NCBI RefSeq assembly: GCF_001244995.1
Contig: NZ_LN869528.1
Span: 694,773 to 758,772, forward strand
Direction of reading: 5' to 3'
DNA: 64,000 nucleotides
Source: Intestinimonas massiliensis (ex Afouda et al. 2020)
GTDB lineage: Bacteria; Bacillota; Clostridia; Oscillospirales; Oscillospiraceae
The translations under genes were made by a program, and so were the position numbers. The notes beneath the pieces were generated by a model, which saw only the letters and a list, made by a program, of their open reading frames with translations, had not been told where the DNA came from and did no database searches. Below, in pieces: positions 42,972-51,540 of the stretch. The stretch's first letter is position 1, and every line of letters begins with the position of its first letter.

Positions 42972-44692
42972 ACTTCGGAGGGCGCGCCCATCATCAGATC
43001 CTGGGCGTTCTTGTTCATGGGGAAGGGGATGATCTCCCGGATGGAGTCCTCGCCGGCCAGCAGCATGACCATCCGGTCCACGCCGGGAGCGATGCCGGCG
43101 TGGGGGGGCGCGCCGTAGCAGAAGGCGTTGTACATGGCGGGGAACTTGGCCTTCACGTCGTCCTCGCCCAGGCGGACCAGCTCAAAGGCCTTGATCATGA
43201 TCTCCGGGTCGTGGTTCCGCACCGCGCCGGAGGAGAGCTCCACGCCGTTGCATACCAGGTCGTACTGGTCGGCGGTGATGGTGAGGGGATCGATCTCGCC
43301 CCGCTCTGCCCGGAGCAGCACCTCCAGTTGGCCCTTGGGCATGGAGAAGGGATTGTGGCAGAACTCCAACTGGCCGGACTCCTCGCCGATCTCGTACATG
43401 GGGAAGTCAGTAATCCAGCAGAACTCGTAGCGGGCCTGGTCCATGTGGTGGGGGGCCAGGGTGGGCAGCAGCTTGATGAGGGCGCCGGCAGTCTTTTGGG
43501 CGGCCAGCGTTTTCCCGGCGGTGAGGCCCACGAAGGTATTGGGCTTCAGGCCCAGAGTGGAGATCACCTGGTCCCGGATGGGCTGGACAAACTTGGCGAT
43601 TCCGCCTACGATCTCCCCCTTTTCGTCCAGCCGGAACCAGTAGCACTTGTTGCCGGTCTGGACCTCCACGTCGGCGCAGAGCTTGTCGATCTGCTTCCGG
43701 GTGGCGGTAAAGTCGGTGACGGGCACGGCCTTGACCACATTGCCCTCAAAAGGCCCGAAGCCGCAGCCGCCCAGCAGCGCGGTGGCGTCCACGGCGGTCA
43801 GGTCGATGCGTAGGTCGGGCTTGTCGGAGCCGTAGGTCTCCATGGCCTCGGAAAAGGGGATCCGCCGGAAGGGGGCGGAGGAGGCGACGCCGTACTTGCC
43901 GTATTTGGCGAAGATGGGGGGCAACACGTCCTCCAGCACGGCGAACACGTCCTCCTGGGAGGCAAAGGCCATCTCCATATCGAGCTGGTAAAACTCGCCG
44001 GGGGAGCGGTCGGCCCGGGCGTCCTCGTCCCGGAAGCAGGGGGCGATCTGGAAGTAGCGGTCGAAGCCGGAGGCCATCAGAAGCTGCTTGAACTGCTGGG
44101 GGGCCTGGGGCAGGGCGTAGAACTTGCCGGGATGGTTCCGGGCGGGCACCAGGTAGTCCCGGGCCCCCTCGGGGGAGGAGGCGGTGAGGATGGGGGTGGT
44201 GATCTCCAAAAAGCCGTGCTCGGTCATGGCCTGACGCAGGGCGGCCACCACCTGGCAGCGCAGGATGATGTTGGCCTTGACCTCAGGGTTGCGCAGGTCC
44301 AGGTAGCGGTACTTGAGGCGGGCGGCCTCGTCGGCCTCCCGGCTGCGGTTGATGGGGAAGGGGAGCTCGTTGTAGCGGCAGCGGCCCAAGACCTCGATCT
44401 GGGAGGGGACCACCTCGATGTCGCCGGTGGGGAGCTTGGGATTCTTGGAATCCCGCTCCCGTACCACGCCCTCCACCGAGAGGGTGGACTCCTTGTTGAC
44501 GGATTTGACCCGCTTCATCATATCCTCGGTCTCGATCACCACCTGGGTGGTGCCGTAGAAGTCCCGGAGGATGACGAAGGCCAGGTTTCCTCCCACCTCC
44601 CGGATGTTTTCCATCCAGCCGACGATCTTCACCTGCTGTCCCACGTGCTCCATGCGGAGCTCGTTGCAGGTATGGGTGCGGGATTGCATCAT
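42917..44692 (-). CDS. aspS: Aspartyl-tRNA synthetase
   Basis: 591 residues from ATG at 44692. OB-fold anticodon domain first (VGQQVKIVGWMENIREVGGNLAFVILRDFYG), class II motif 1 RYLDLRNPEV..., motif 2 FRDEDARADRSPGEFYQLDMEMAF, the bacterial GAD insertion (about 290-410), and motif 3 GAPPHAGIAPGVDRMVML. GGAG lies nine bases upstream. A second ATG directly follows. The sequence does not show whether it also charges tRNA-Asn. The 3' end is duplicated downstream. Confidence 0.95.
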   Translation of the reverse strand: MMQSRTHTCNELRMEHVGQQVKIVGWMENIREVGGNLAFVILRDFYGTTQVVIETEDMMKRVKSVNKESTLSVEGVVRERDSKNPKLPTGDIEVVPSQIEVLGRCRYNELPFPINRSREADEAARLKYRYLDLRNPEVKANIILRCQVVAALRQAMTEHGFLEITTPILTASSPEGARDYLVPARNHPGKFYALPQAPQQFKQLLMASGFDRYFQIAPCFRDEDARADRSPGEFYQLDMEMAFASQEDVFAVLEDVLPPIFAKYGKYGVASSAPFRRIPFSEAMETYGSDKPDLRIDLTAVDATALLGGCGFGPFEGNVVKAVPVTDFTATRKQIDKLCADVEVQTGNKCYWFRLDEKGEIVGGIAKFVQPIRDQVISTLGLKPNTFVGLTAGKTLAAQKTAGALIKLLPTLAPHHMDQARYEFCWITDFPMYEIGEESGQLEFCHNPFSMPKGQLEVLLRAERGEIDPLTITADQYDLVCNGVELSSGAVRNHDPEIMIKAFELVRLGEDDVKAKFPAMYNAFCYGAPPHAGIAPGVDRMVMLLAGEDSIREIIPFPMNKNAQDLMMGAPSEVSQKQLDELHIALVRPEE

Positions 44693-44815
44693 AAAATCAA
44701 CTCCAAATTGTAATATATAATGTGAAAAGTACAAACTGTATCATAAGAGGGTCTTTCGTTGGAAGACTGCGCGTCATGCGGGTTTCGTTCTCCACAGGGC
44801 GGAGAGGAAGAGGGC

Positions 44816-46165
44816 TTATTCCCGGTCCCGGATGGGGGTCCCCACGCCCAGCCCGGCCACCTTCTCGACCAGCCAGCCGGGGGCTGCGGTCAGGGCCACC
44901 GATTCCTGGACGCCGGAGGCCATGTCCTTGAGGGAGACCACGCCGTTTTTCACCTCGTCCTCCCCCAGGAAGGCCACGAAGGGAACCTTGAGCTTGTCGG
45001 CGTAGTTCATTTTGGCCTTAAACTTCTTGTTCTCGGTGTAGAGCTGGACGCGTATCCCCTGTTCCCGCAGGGCCGTGGCCAGAGAGACGGCGGGGCCCAG
45101 GTCCTCGGTCATGGGGAGGACCAGCACGTCGGCGGGGGCGGTGAGCACCTCCTGGTTCAGGTACCCCTGATCCTCCAGCACGAAGAACAGGCGGGTCAAG
45201 CCGATGGAAATACCCACGCCGGGGAGTTGTTTATCGGTGTAATATTCCGCTAAGTTATCATATCTGCCGCCGGAGCAGATGGAACCGATCTCCGGGTGGT
45301 CCAGCATGACGGTCTCGTAGACGGTGCCGGTGTAGTAATCCAGGCCCCGGGCGATGGTCAGGTCCACCATGAAGTGGTCCTGGGGCACGCCGAAGGCGGC
45401 CATATACCGGACCACGGTGGACAACTCGTCGATGCCGGTGTCCAGCAGCTCGTTGTGTCCCCGGTAGGCCTCCAGGGCCCCCATGGGGTCGTCGGTGCGC
45501 AGCAGGTCCAGCAGCTTGTCGGCCGTCGGGGCCTCCACGCCGAAGTCGTCCACCAGGATGGCCTTGACCTTGTCCGGGCCGATCTTCTCCAGCTTGTCCA
45601 CCGTCCGCATGACGTCCCCGGCCTTTTCCTCCAGCCCCAGCAGGGCGAACAGGCCGTTGAGCACCTTGCGGTTGTTGACGCGGATCTTGAACCGGCGCAG
45701 GCCCAGGGCGGTAAAGGTGCGGTAGATGATGGAGGGTATCTCGGCCTCGTTGGCAATGTCCAGGGAGCCGTCCCCGATGATGTCGATATCGGCCTGATAG
45801 AACTCCCGGAACCGGCCTCGCTGGGCCCGCTCTCCCCGGTAGACCTTGCCGATCTGGAAGCGGCGGAAGGGGAAGGAGAGTTCGTTCTGGTGCAGGGCCA
45901 CGTACTTGGCCAGGGGGACGGTCAGGTCGAAGCGGAGGGACAGGTCGGTGTCCCCCTTGGTGAAGCGGTAGATCTGCTTCTCGGTCTCACCGCCGCCCTT
46001 GGCCAGCAGCACCTCGCTGGCCTCGATGAGGGGGGTGTCCAGGGGGGTGAAGCCGTAGAGGGAGTAGGTACGCCGCAGCTCGGCTACCATCCGGTCGAAG
46101 AACACCTGCTTTTCCGGCAGTAATTCCATGAAGCCGGAGAGGGTGCGGGGTTTGAGTTTGGCCAT
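44816..46165 (-). CDS. hisS: Histidyl-tRNA synthetase
   Basis: 449 residues from ATG at 46165 after AAAGGAG. Class II motifs: GFMELLPEKQVFFDRM, LSLRFDLTVPLAKYVA, FRRFQIGKVYRGERAQRGRFREFYQADIDIIG (motif 2), HisA motif ARGLDYYTGTVYETV, and GGRYDNLAEYYT with GVGISIGLTRLF (motif 3). C-terminal anticodon domain follows. A frame extends upstream into the T-box leader but is not coding. Regulated by that T-box. Confidence 0.95.
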   Translation of the reverse strand: MAKLKPRTLSGFMELLPEKQVFFDRMVAELRRTYSLYGFTPLDTPLIEASEVLLAKGGGETEKQIYRFTKGDTDLSLRFDLTVPLAKYVALHQNELSFPFRRFQIGKVYRGERAQRGRFREFYQADIDIIGDGSLDIANEAEIPSIIYRTFTALGLRRFKIRVNNRKVLNGLFALLGLEEKAGDVMRTVDKLEKIGPDKVKAILVDDFGVEAPTADKLLDLLRTDDPMGALEAYRGHNELLDTGIDELSTVVRYMAAFGVPQDHFMVDLTIARGLDYYTGTVYETVMLDHPEIGSICSGGRYDNLAEYYTDKQLPGVGISIGLTRLFFVLEDQGYLNQEVLTAPADVLVLPMTEDLGPAVSLATALREQGIRVQLYTENKKFKAKMNYADKLKVPFVAFLGEDEVKNGVVSLKDMASGVQESVALTAAPGWLVEKVAGLGVGTPIRDRE

Positions 46166-46183
46166 TTTCGTTCTCCTTTCAAG

Positions 46184-46435
46184 CAAAAAAATGCTCTCAT
46201 CCCGTATATGGGACGAGAGCATCCAAAGATACTTCGTGGTGCCACCCAATTTCAGCGGAGAAGCTCCGCCCTTGCGCCTTCTGTTGCGGGAAGGGGACCG
46301 CGCCCGTCTCCGGGCCCGCTGCTGGGGCCGTCTTTCGCCCGCTCCTTGCCGTTCAGCGCTCTCAGCCAAAGGCGCCGTTCTCTGTCCGGGGGTGTTGCGG
46401 GGTACTCATGCTCCGTCTTCGCGGTGTTGCTGCAC
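46184..46435 (-). promoter_or_regulatory. T-box riboswitch upstream of hisS
   Basis: On the minus strand GGGTGGCACCACG (near 46246-46234) is the T-box sequence, followed by the terminator ATGCTCTCGTCCC/GGGATGAGAGCAT and TTTTTTT (46222-46184). About 190 nt of structured leader precede it. Responds presumably to uncharged tRNA-His; the specifier codon was not assigned. Confidence 0.88.
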
Positions 46436-46438
46436 AGC

Positions 46439-46467
46439 ATATTATATTACTTTGGCAGAAAAGTCAA
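46439..46467 (-). promoter_or_regulatory. Promoter of the hisS T-box transcript
   Basis: Minus strand TTGACT (46467-46462) and TATAAT (46446-46441) with a 15-base spacer, or TAATAT (46444-46439) with 17 bases. Lies just after the stop codon of the upstream membrane-protein gene. Confidence 0.6.
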
Positions 46468-46470
46468 CCA

Positions 46471-47355
46471 TCAATCCCAGGCGGGGCGTAGGGTTTCCAT
46501 GCCGCTGCTGGTGCCGGCGGTGTTTCCGGACTGGGAAAAGCCGCCCACGCTGTTGGGCCCGGTGAGCAGCAGTCCGCCGGAGGTGGTGAGCTCGGCCCAC
46601 ACCTCATAGTGCCCCTCCCGGTCCCGCCAGTCGCCCAGGTCGGCGGCGTAGAAGGTATAGCTTTCCCCAAAGTGCTCGGTGGGGAAATCGGCCGCAGCCG
46701 TCATGGGGAACCGGGCCAGCTCCGCGTTGCTGCCGCTCTCCCGGAGGACCACCTCCAGGGACTCCACCTGTTTCGGGTCCAGATCCAGCCCCAGATAGAA
46801 TTGGGAGCGGTCGGGCAGGTTGTAGAGGTCCCCGCCCCAGCAGGAGGCGGTCTCCACACTCAGCAGCTCGTCGGTGGAGAGGGGGTCCAGGGTCTGGATG
46901 CGCCGCCCGCTGTCGGAGAGAAAGCTGACCACGGGGGTATAGCTCTCCTGCAGGGGCAGTTCGGCCGATGCGATCCAGCGGGTGCCGGTCTCGTCGGGGC
47001 GGAAGTCCGCCGTCCGGGCCCCGTCCACCGTCAGCAGCAGGGTCTCGTCCTGTCGGAGCTCCCTGGGGACCACCGTCACCGTCAGGGTGACGGTCCCGCC
47101 CACGTAATCCAGCGCGGCGCTCTGGCTGGAGAAGAGGCTGCCCTGCTGCTCCAGCCGCTCCAGCAGGAGGCTGTGCTGGTTGTCCACGTGGTCCCGGAAG
47201 AAGGCGATGCGGTTGTCGGTCTCGGTGCTGCGCAGTTCAAGCTGTTCCCGGAGCCCGCGCACCTGGATCACCAGCCATACGTCCATCGCCAGCAGAGCGG
47301 CAAACACCAGCAGGGCAACGGCGGCGCAGAGGGTATGGGCCTTGCGCTTATCCAC
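46471..47355 (-). CDS. Membrane-anchored protein with extracytoplasmic beta-rich domain
   Basis: 294 residues from GTG at 47355, four bases after the mgsA stop context (AAGG eight bases upstream). One membrane helix (about 9-30, LCAAVALLVFAALLAMDVWLV), a short coiled coil (LREQLELRSTETDNRIAFFRDHV...LLLERLEQQ), then an extracellular region of Ig-like strands (GGTVTLTVTVVPRELRQDETLLLTVDG, TPVVSFLSDSG). Found downstream of mgsA and minD in one transcript. No family recognised; an envelope role is likely. Confidence 0.7.
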   Translation of the reverse strand: MDKRKAHTLCAAVALLVFAALLAMDVWLVIQVRGLREQLELRSTETDNRIAFFRDHVDNQHSLLLERLEQQGSLFSSQSAALDYVGGTVTLTVTVVPRELRQDETLLLTVDGARTADFRPDETGTRWIASAELPLQESYTPVVSFLSDSGRRIQTLDPLSTDELLSVETASCWGGDLYNLPDRSQFYLGLDLDPKQVESLEVVLRESGSNAELARFPMTAAADFPTEHFGESYTFYAADLGDWRDREGHYEVWAELTTSGGLLLTGPNSVGGFSQSGNTAGTSSGMETLRPAWD

Positions 47356-47357
47356 GG

Positions 47358-47774
47358 TCAGACCTTGAAGGGGGTCGTCTTGGGGGAGACGATGTCGCGC
47401 CAGTCCAGGTCGCCCCGCTCCAGACCGTGGATCAGCATCTCGGCGGTGGCCACGTTGGTGGCGAAGGGGATGTTGTACTGGTCGCACAGATTGGTGATAT
47501 ATTTCAGGTCGGCGTCCAGGTCATTGGATTGGGGATCGGAGAAGAAGAGGACCATGTCGATCTCGTTGTAGGCGATCCGGGCCCCGATCTGCTGGCTGCC
47601 GCCGTGTTCGTGGGAGAGGAAGAGGTACACCGGCAGTCCGGTGGCCTCGGCCACCAGCTTGCCCGTGGTGTTGGTGGCGCAGACGGTGTGCTTGGAGAGG
47701 ATGCCGCAGTAGGCGATGCAGAACTGCACCATCAGCTCCTTTTTTCGGTCGTGACTCATCAGTGCGATATTCAT
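47358..47774 (-). CDS. mgsA: Methylglyoxal synthase
   Basis: 138 residues. Converts dihydroxyacetone phosphate to methylglyoxal and phosphate, a bypass under phosphate or sugar-phosphate stress. Conserved ALMSHDRKKELMVQFC, CATNTTGKLVAEATGLPVYLF, the catalytic region SHEHGGSQQIGARIAYNEIDMVLFFSDP and NIPFATNVATAEMLI are present. GAAGGGG precedes the ATG. Lies 14 bases after minD. Confidence 0.95.
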   Translation of the reverse strand: MNIALMSHDRKKELMVQFCIAYCGILSKHTVCATNTTGKLVAEATGLPVYLFLSHEHGGSQQIGARIAYNEIDMVLFFSDPQSNDLDADLKYITNLCDQYNIPFATNVATAEMLIHGLERGDLDWRDIVSPKTTPFKV

Positions 47775-47788
47775 CTCAAAACCCCTTC

Positions 47789-48529
47789 TCAGCGGATTTT
47801 CATCAGAGGGACCCGCTCCCCCATGATGCGCTTTGCGATATTCAGATAGGCAATGGCCGCGCCTTTGCGGGAGAACAGGATCAGCGGCTTGGAGGTATTG
47901 GCGGCCAGGATGACCTGGGGATCTTCGGGGATGACGCCCAGCAGGGGGAGCCCCGCCTCGTCCATGGCGTCGTCGATGGTGGTGCGCAGGCGGCGCATCA
48001 GCTTGGGCTGGATGCGGTTCATCACCAGGTGGATGGTGTCCAGGCGCTTGCCCAGCTCGGCCACCGTGCGCTGGGCGTCCCGGAGGGCGGAGGAATCGTT
48101 GGTGGAGACCACCACAGCCCGGTCGGCCCCGCAGACCGCCAGCCGGAAGCCGGAGCCGAGCCCGGCGGGGGAGTCGATGAGGATGTAATCAAACTGGGAC
48201 CGGGCCTGGTCCAGCAGCGTCCGCATGGCCGCCTCCGGCAGTCCCTCCCGGGGAGGGGAGAGGGGGGCGGTCAGCAGGTGCAGCCCCTGGATGACGGGAT
48301 GGGGGACGGCGGCCCGCTCCAGCGAGCACCGGCCGGACAGCACGTCGGTAAAATCCATCAGGGCCCGGTCGGTCATACCCAGGGAGATATCCAAATTCCG
48401 CAGGCCGATGTCCAGGTCGATGCACAGCACCCGCCGGCCCAGCGCGGCCAGACAGGAGGCTGCGCCGCCGGTAAGGGAGGTCTTTCCAGTGCCGCCCTTG
48501 CCCGACGTGATTACAATTACGGTACCCAT
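47789..48529 (-). CDS. minD: MinD-like ATPase
   Basis: 246 residues from ATG at 48529 (MGTVIVITSGKGGTGKTSLT). Deviant Walker A SGKGGTGKTS, switch I DLDIGLRNLDISLG, Walker B DYILIDSPAGLG, and a C-terminal amphipathic-like segment (GAAIAYLNIAKRIMGE) that may target membranes. MinD positions the division site together with MinC; neither minC nor minE is adjacent, so a MinD relative with another partner is possible. Strong promoter at 48554-48583. Confidence 0.85.
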   Translation of the reverse strand: MGTVIVITSGKGGTGKTSLTGGAASCLAALGRRVLCIDLDIGLRNLDISLGMTDRALMDFTDVLSGRCSLERAAVPHPVIQGLHLLTAPLSPPREGLPEAAMRTLLDQARSQFDYILIDSPAGLGSGFRLAVCGADRAVVVSTNDSSALRDAQRTVAELGKRLDTIHLVMNRIQPKLMRRLRTTIDDAMDEAGLPLLGVIPEDPQVILAANTSKPLILFSRKGAAIAYLNIAKRIMGERVPLMKIR

Positions 48530-48553
48530 ACGGTTCCCCCTGTCCAATGTAAC

Positions 48554-48583
48554 ATTATAGCATTATAGAACAATGATTGTAAA
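48554..48583 (-). promoter_or_regulatory. Promoter of the minD-mgsA unit
   Basis: Minus strand TTTACA (48583-48578), 18-base spacer, TATAAT (48559-48554), 25 bases before the minD start. Confidence 0.7.
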
Positions 48584-48656
48584 CCATTTTTGTGGAAAAC
48601 AGAAAAAAGTTCTGAAAGGGGTAAAATTGGCACGACCAATGCTGGCAGGAGGTCTG

Positions 48657-49367
48657 CTAAAGTGGGGCCTTTTGAATCTTGGCCCAGCGCCTGGGGTAGG
48701 GTTTTGGGGTGGGGGCCGTCTTTTCGATGACGGCCACCCGCCGGATGACGTCGGTGCCGGGGATGGTGTAGGTGTAGTCCTCCAGCCGCCGTCCGCCCAG
48801 AGTCTGGATGGCTGTTCGGGCGGCGTCCAGCTCTTCCTGGCTGTCGGCGGCCTTCATGGCCAGGAACCGGCCGCCCACCCGCACGAAGGGGAGGCACAGC
48901 TCGCACAGCACCCGCAGGTCGGCCACCGCCCGGGCGGTGGCAAAGTCGAAGTGGTCCCGGAAGCCGGGCTTCAGCCCCTGCTCCTCGGCCCGGGCGTGGA
49001 CGATCTCCACGTCCTCCAGGCCCAGGCGGGAACAGACCGCGGCCAACCAGTCCAGCCGCTTGGCCAGACTGTCCAGCAGTGTGAGCTTGAGCTCTGGGCA
49101 GAGCAGCTTGAGGGCCATGCCGGGAAAGCCCGCCCCGGTGCCCACGTCGATCAGGGTCCTGCCGGACAGGTCTCCGGCGCAGCCCAGCAGGGCGGCGGAG
49201 TCCAGAAAGTGGAGCCGGGCCACCTGCTCGGGGTCGGTGATGGCGGTGAGGTTCATGACCTTGTTTTGTTCCAGCAGCAGCCCGGCGTAGGTCTCCATCT
49301 GTTCGGCCGCAGCGGGGGGCGGGGTGAGGCCCAGCCGGGCCAGGCCCTGGGCGAGGAGCTCTTTCAT
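48657..49367 (-). CDS. rsmG: 16S rRNA (guanine527-N7)-methyltransferase
   Basis: 236 residues. SAM-dependent methyltransferase GidB: N-terminal MKELLAQGLARLGLTPPPAAAEQMETYAGLLLEQNKVMNLTAI, SAM motif LIDVGTGAGFPGMALK, LLDSLAKRLDWLAAV, and ARAVADLRVLCELCLPFVRVGGRFLAMK. Loss gives low-level streptomycin resistance in other bacteria. Normally downstream of mnmG; here mnmE/mnmG are missing and it follows small membrane genes. Confidence 0.95.
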   Translation of the reverse strand: MKELLAQGLARLGLTPPPAAAEQMETYAGLLLEQNKVMNLTAITDPEQVARLHFLDSAALLGCAGDLSGRTLIDVGTGAGFPGMALKLLCPELKLTLLDSLAKRLDWLAAVCSRLGLEDVEIVHARAEEQGLKPGFRDHFDFATARAVADLRVLCELCLPFVRVGGRFLAMKAADSQEELDAARTAIQTLGGRRLEDYTYTIPGTDVIRRVAVIEKTAPTPKPYPRRWAKIQKAPL

Positions 49368-49371
49368 GGTT

Positions 49372-49728
49372 TCAGCCTCCGAAGTTTGCGGCCAGCCGGT
49401 AGAGCCCGGCGGCCAGGTTGCACAGGGCCAGCAGAATGCAGGCCGCGGTGATGAGGATGCAGGCGGGCAGGCCGCCCTTGCCCTGGCCCTGGCGGAAGCG
49501 GAGCACGGCGGTGGCGACCAGGCCCAGCAGGGCGGGGACCAGCAGGACGGGGCCGATGCCGTTCAGGATGCGGGCGGTGGCCAGATAGTAGGTGAAGGTG
49601 AGGGTGAAGATCACCATATAGGCGATGCCCACCCAGGCCCAGGCCCGCTTGACCGGGGTGGCGTAGACCACCGGCGGCCGGGGTTCCTGTTCGGGGGAGC
49701 CGGGGTCGAAGCGGGGGGCATCAGACAT
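49372..49728 (-). CDS. Small membrane protein
   Basis: 118 residues: a Pro-rich N-tail (PGSPEQEPRPPVVYATPVK), then about three helices (32-50, 57-74, 88-110). It overlaps the mscL end by eight bases and ends four bases before rsmG, so it is within a serS-mscL-rsmG operon. No family recognised. Confidence 0.6.
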   Translation of the reverse strand: MSDAPRFDPGSPEQEPRPPVVYATPVKRAWAWVGIAYMVIFTLTFTYYLATARILNGIGPVLLVPALLGLVATAVLRFRQGQGKGGLPACILITAACILLALCNLAAGLYRLAANFGG

Positions 49729-50137
49729 GCTTGTCGTTCTCCTTCAGCAGGTCGCGGATCTCCATCAGCAGGGCTTCCTCATGGGAGGGCTCGGGCGGCG
49801 CAGGGGGCTCGGCCAGGGCCTCCTCCTTCTTGCGGTGGAAGGAGTTGATGCCCTTGATTAGGCAGAATACCACAAAAGCCATAATGAGGAAGTTCAGAAT
49901 GGCCTGGATAAAATTGCCATATGTAATCACCGCGGAGCCCACGGTGACGCTGAGGTCTGCAAAGGAGTTTTCACGGACAAAGATGCCGATGATGGGCATG
50001 ATGATGTCGGCGGTGAGGGAGTCGGCAATGGCCTTGAAGGCGCCGCCGACGATGACGCCGACCGCCATATCCATTACATTGCCGCGGGCGATAAACTGTT
50101 TGAATTCTGCGACAAATCCGCTTTTTTTCTCTGCCAT
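49721..50137 (-). CDS. mscL: Large-conductance mechanosensitive channel
   Basis: 138 residues. Opens under membrane tension to release solutes during osmotic downshock. N-terminal helix FVAEFKQFIARGNVMDMAVGVIVGGAFKAI, second helix NFIQAILNFLIMAFVVFCLIKGIN, and C-terminal bundle helix HEEALLMEIRDLLKE are all present. AGAAAGAAGG upstream. Confidence 0.95.
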   Translation of the reverse strand: MAEKKSGFVAEFKQFIARGNVMDMAVGVIVGGAFKAIADSLTADIIMPIIGIFVRENSFADLSVTVGSAVITYGNFIQAILNFLIMAFVVFCLIKGINSFHRKKEEALAEPPAPPEPSHEEALLMEIRDLLKENDKHV

Positions 50138-50191
50138 AAAATCTGCCTTCTTTCTAATGTGATTTGGATGGGCGGTTTCGACCGGGGCTGC

Positions 50192-51496
50192 TTACTTTCG
50201 GGGGATCAGGACCTCTTTGCCGCCCATATAGGGCTGGAGCACCTTGGGGATCTTGACGCTGCCGTCGGCCTGGAGGTTGTTTTCCAGCAGGGCGATGAGC
50301 ATCCGGGGAGGGGCCACGCAGGTGTTGTTGAGGGTGTGGGCCAGATAGGTCTTGCCGTCCTCGCCGCGGTAGCGGATCTTCAGCCGCCTGGCCTGGGCGT
50401 CGCCCAGGTTGGAGCAGGAGCAGACCTCAAAGTACTTCTGCTGGCGGGGGGACCAGGCCTCGATGTCGCAGGACTTGACCTTCAGGTCGGCCAGATCGCC
50501 GGAGCAGCATTCCAACTGCCGCACGGGGATGTCGAAGTTGCGGAAGAGCTCCACGGAGAAGCGCCACAGCTTTTCGTACCAGTCCCTGGAGTCCTCCGGC
50601 TTGCAGACCACAATCATCTCCTGCTTTTCAAACTGGTGGATGCGGTAGATGCCCCGCTCCTCAATGCCGTGGGAGCCCTTTTCCTTGCGGAAGCAGGGGG
50701 AGTAGGAGGTGAGGGTCTGGGGGAGCTTGTCCTCGGGGATGATCTGGTCGATGAACCGGCCGATCATGGAGTGCTCAGAGGTGCCGATGAGGTAGAGGTC
50801 CTCGCCCTCAATCTTATACATCATGCCGTCCATGTCGGTCTGGCTCATGACGCCCTCCACCACGTTGCCGTGGATCATGAAGGGGGGGATGCAGTAGGTA
50901 AAGCCCTTGTCGATCATGAAGTCCCGGCCGTAGGCCAGCACCGCCTCGTGGAGGCGGGCGATGTCGCCCAGCAGATAATAGAAGCCGGAGCCGGACACCC
51001 GCCCGGCGGCGTCCATGTCGATGCCGTCGAAGGACTCCATGATGTCGGTGTGATAGGGGACCTCAAAGTCGGGCACCAGGGGCTCACCGAAGCGCTCCAC
51101 CTCCACGTTGGCGGAGTCGTCGGGCCCGATGGGCACGGTGGGGTCGATGATCTGGGGGATGACCAGCAGGATCTTGCGGATCTCCGCTGCCAGCTCGGCC
51201 TCCCGGCCCTCCAGCCAGGCCAGCCGGTCGGCGTCCGCCTTGACCTCGGCCTTGAGCGCCTCGGCCTCCGCCAGCTTGGAAGGGTCCTTCTTGGACTGGC
51301 CCATCAGCATGCCCACCTGTTTGGACTTGGCGTTGCGGGCGGTGCGCAGGGCCTGGGCCTCCTGAATGGTGTCCCGGTTCTCCTGGTCCAGAGCGATCAC
51401 CTGATCCACCAGGGGAAGCTTTGCCTCCTGAAACTTCTTTTTGATGTTTTCTTTGACCGCCTCGGGGTTTTCCCGGATGAATCGAATGTCGAGCAT
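50192..51496 (-). CDS. serS: Seryl-tRNA synthetase
   Basis: 434 residues. Long N-terminal coiled-coil arm (residues about 30-100), class II motif 2 SPCFRKEKGSHGIEERGIYRIHQFEKQEM, and motif 3 NNTCVAPPRMLIALLENNLQ. No T-box is seen in the short upstream gap. A parS site lies 23 bases before its start codon. Confidence 0.95.
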   Translation of the reverse strand: MLDIRFIRENPEAVKENIKKKFQEAKLPLVDQVIALDQENRDTIQEAQALRTARNAKSKQVGMLMGQSKKDPSKLAEAEALKAEVKADADRLAWLEGREAELAAEIRKILLVIPQIIDPTVPIGPDDSANVEVERFGEPLVPDFEVPYHTDIMESFDGIDMDAAGRVSGSGFYYLLGDIARLHEAVLAYGRDFMIDKGFTYCIPPFMIHGNVVEGVMSQTDMDGMMYKIEGEDLYLIGTSEHSMIGRFIDQIIPEDKLPQTLTSYSPCFRKEKGSHGIEERGIYRIHQFEKQEMIVVCKPEDSRDWYEKLWRFSVELFRNFDIPVRQLECCSGDLADLKVKSCDIEAWSPRQQKYFEVCSCSNLGDAQARRLKIRYRGEDGKTYLAHTLNNTCVAPPRMLIALLENNLQADGSVKIPKVLQPYMGGKEVLIPRK

Positions 51497-51518
51497 GTTG
51501 GTTCAACCTTTCTTATTT

Positions 51519-51534
51519 TGTTCCACGTGAAACA
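51519..51534. promoter_or_regulatory. parS site, one base off consensus
   Basis: TGTTCCACGTGAAACA matches parS (TGTTnCACGTGAAACA). It lies between serS and the coiled-coil gene downstream of parB and should be a ParB loading site. Confidence 0.85.
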
Positions 51535-51540
51535 TTCACA

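Noticed and set aside
46166-46369. N-terminal extension of hisS
   Set aside because: These codons lie in the T-box leader and terminator; the family N-terminus starts at 46165.
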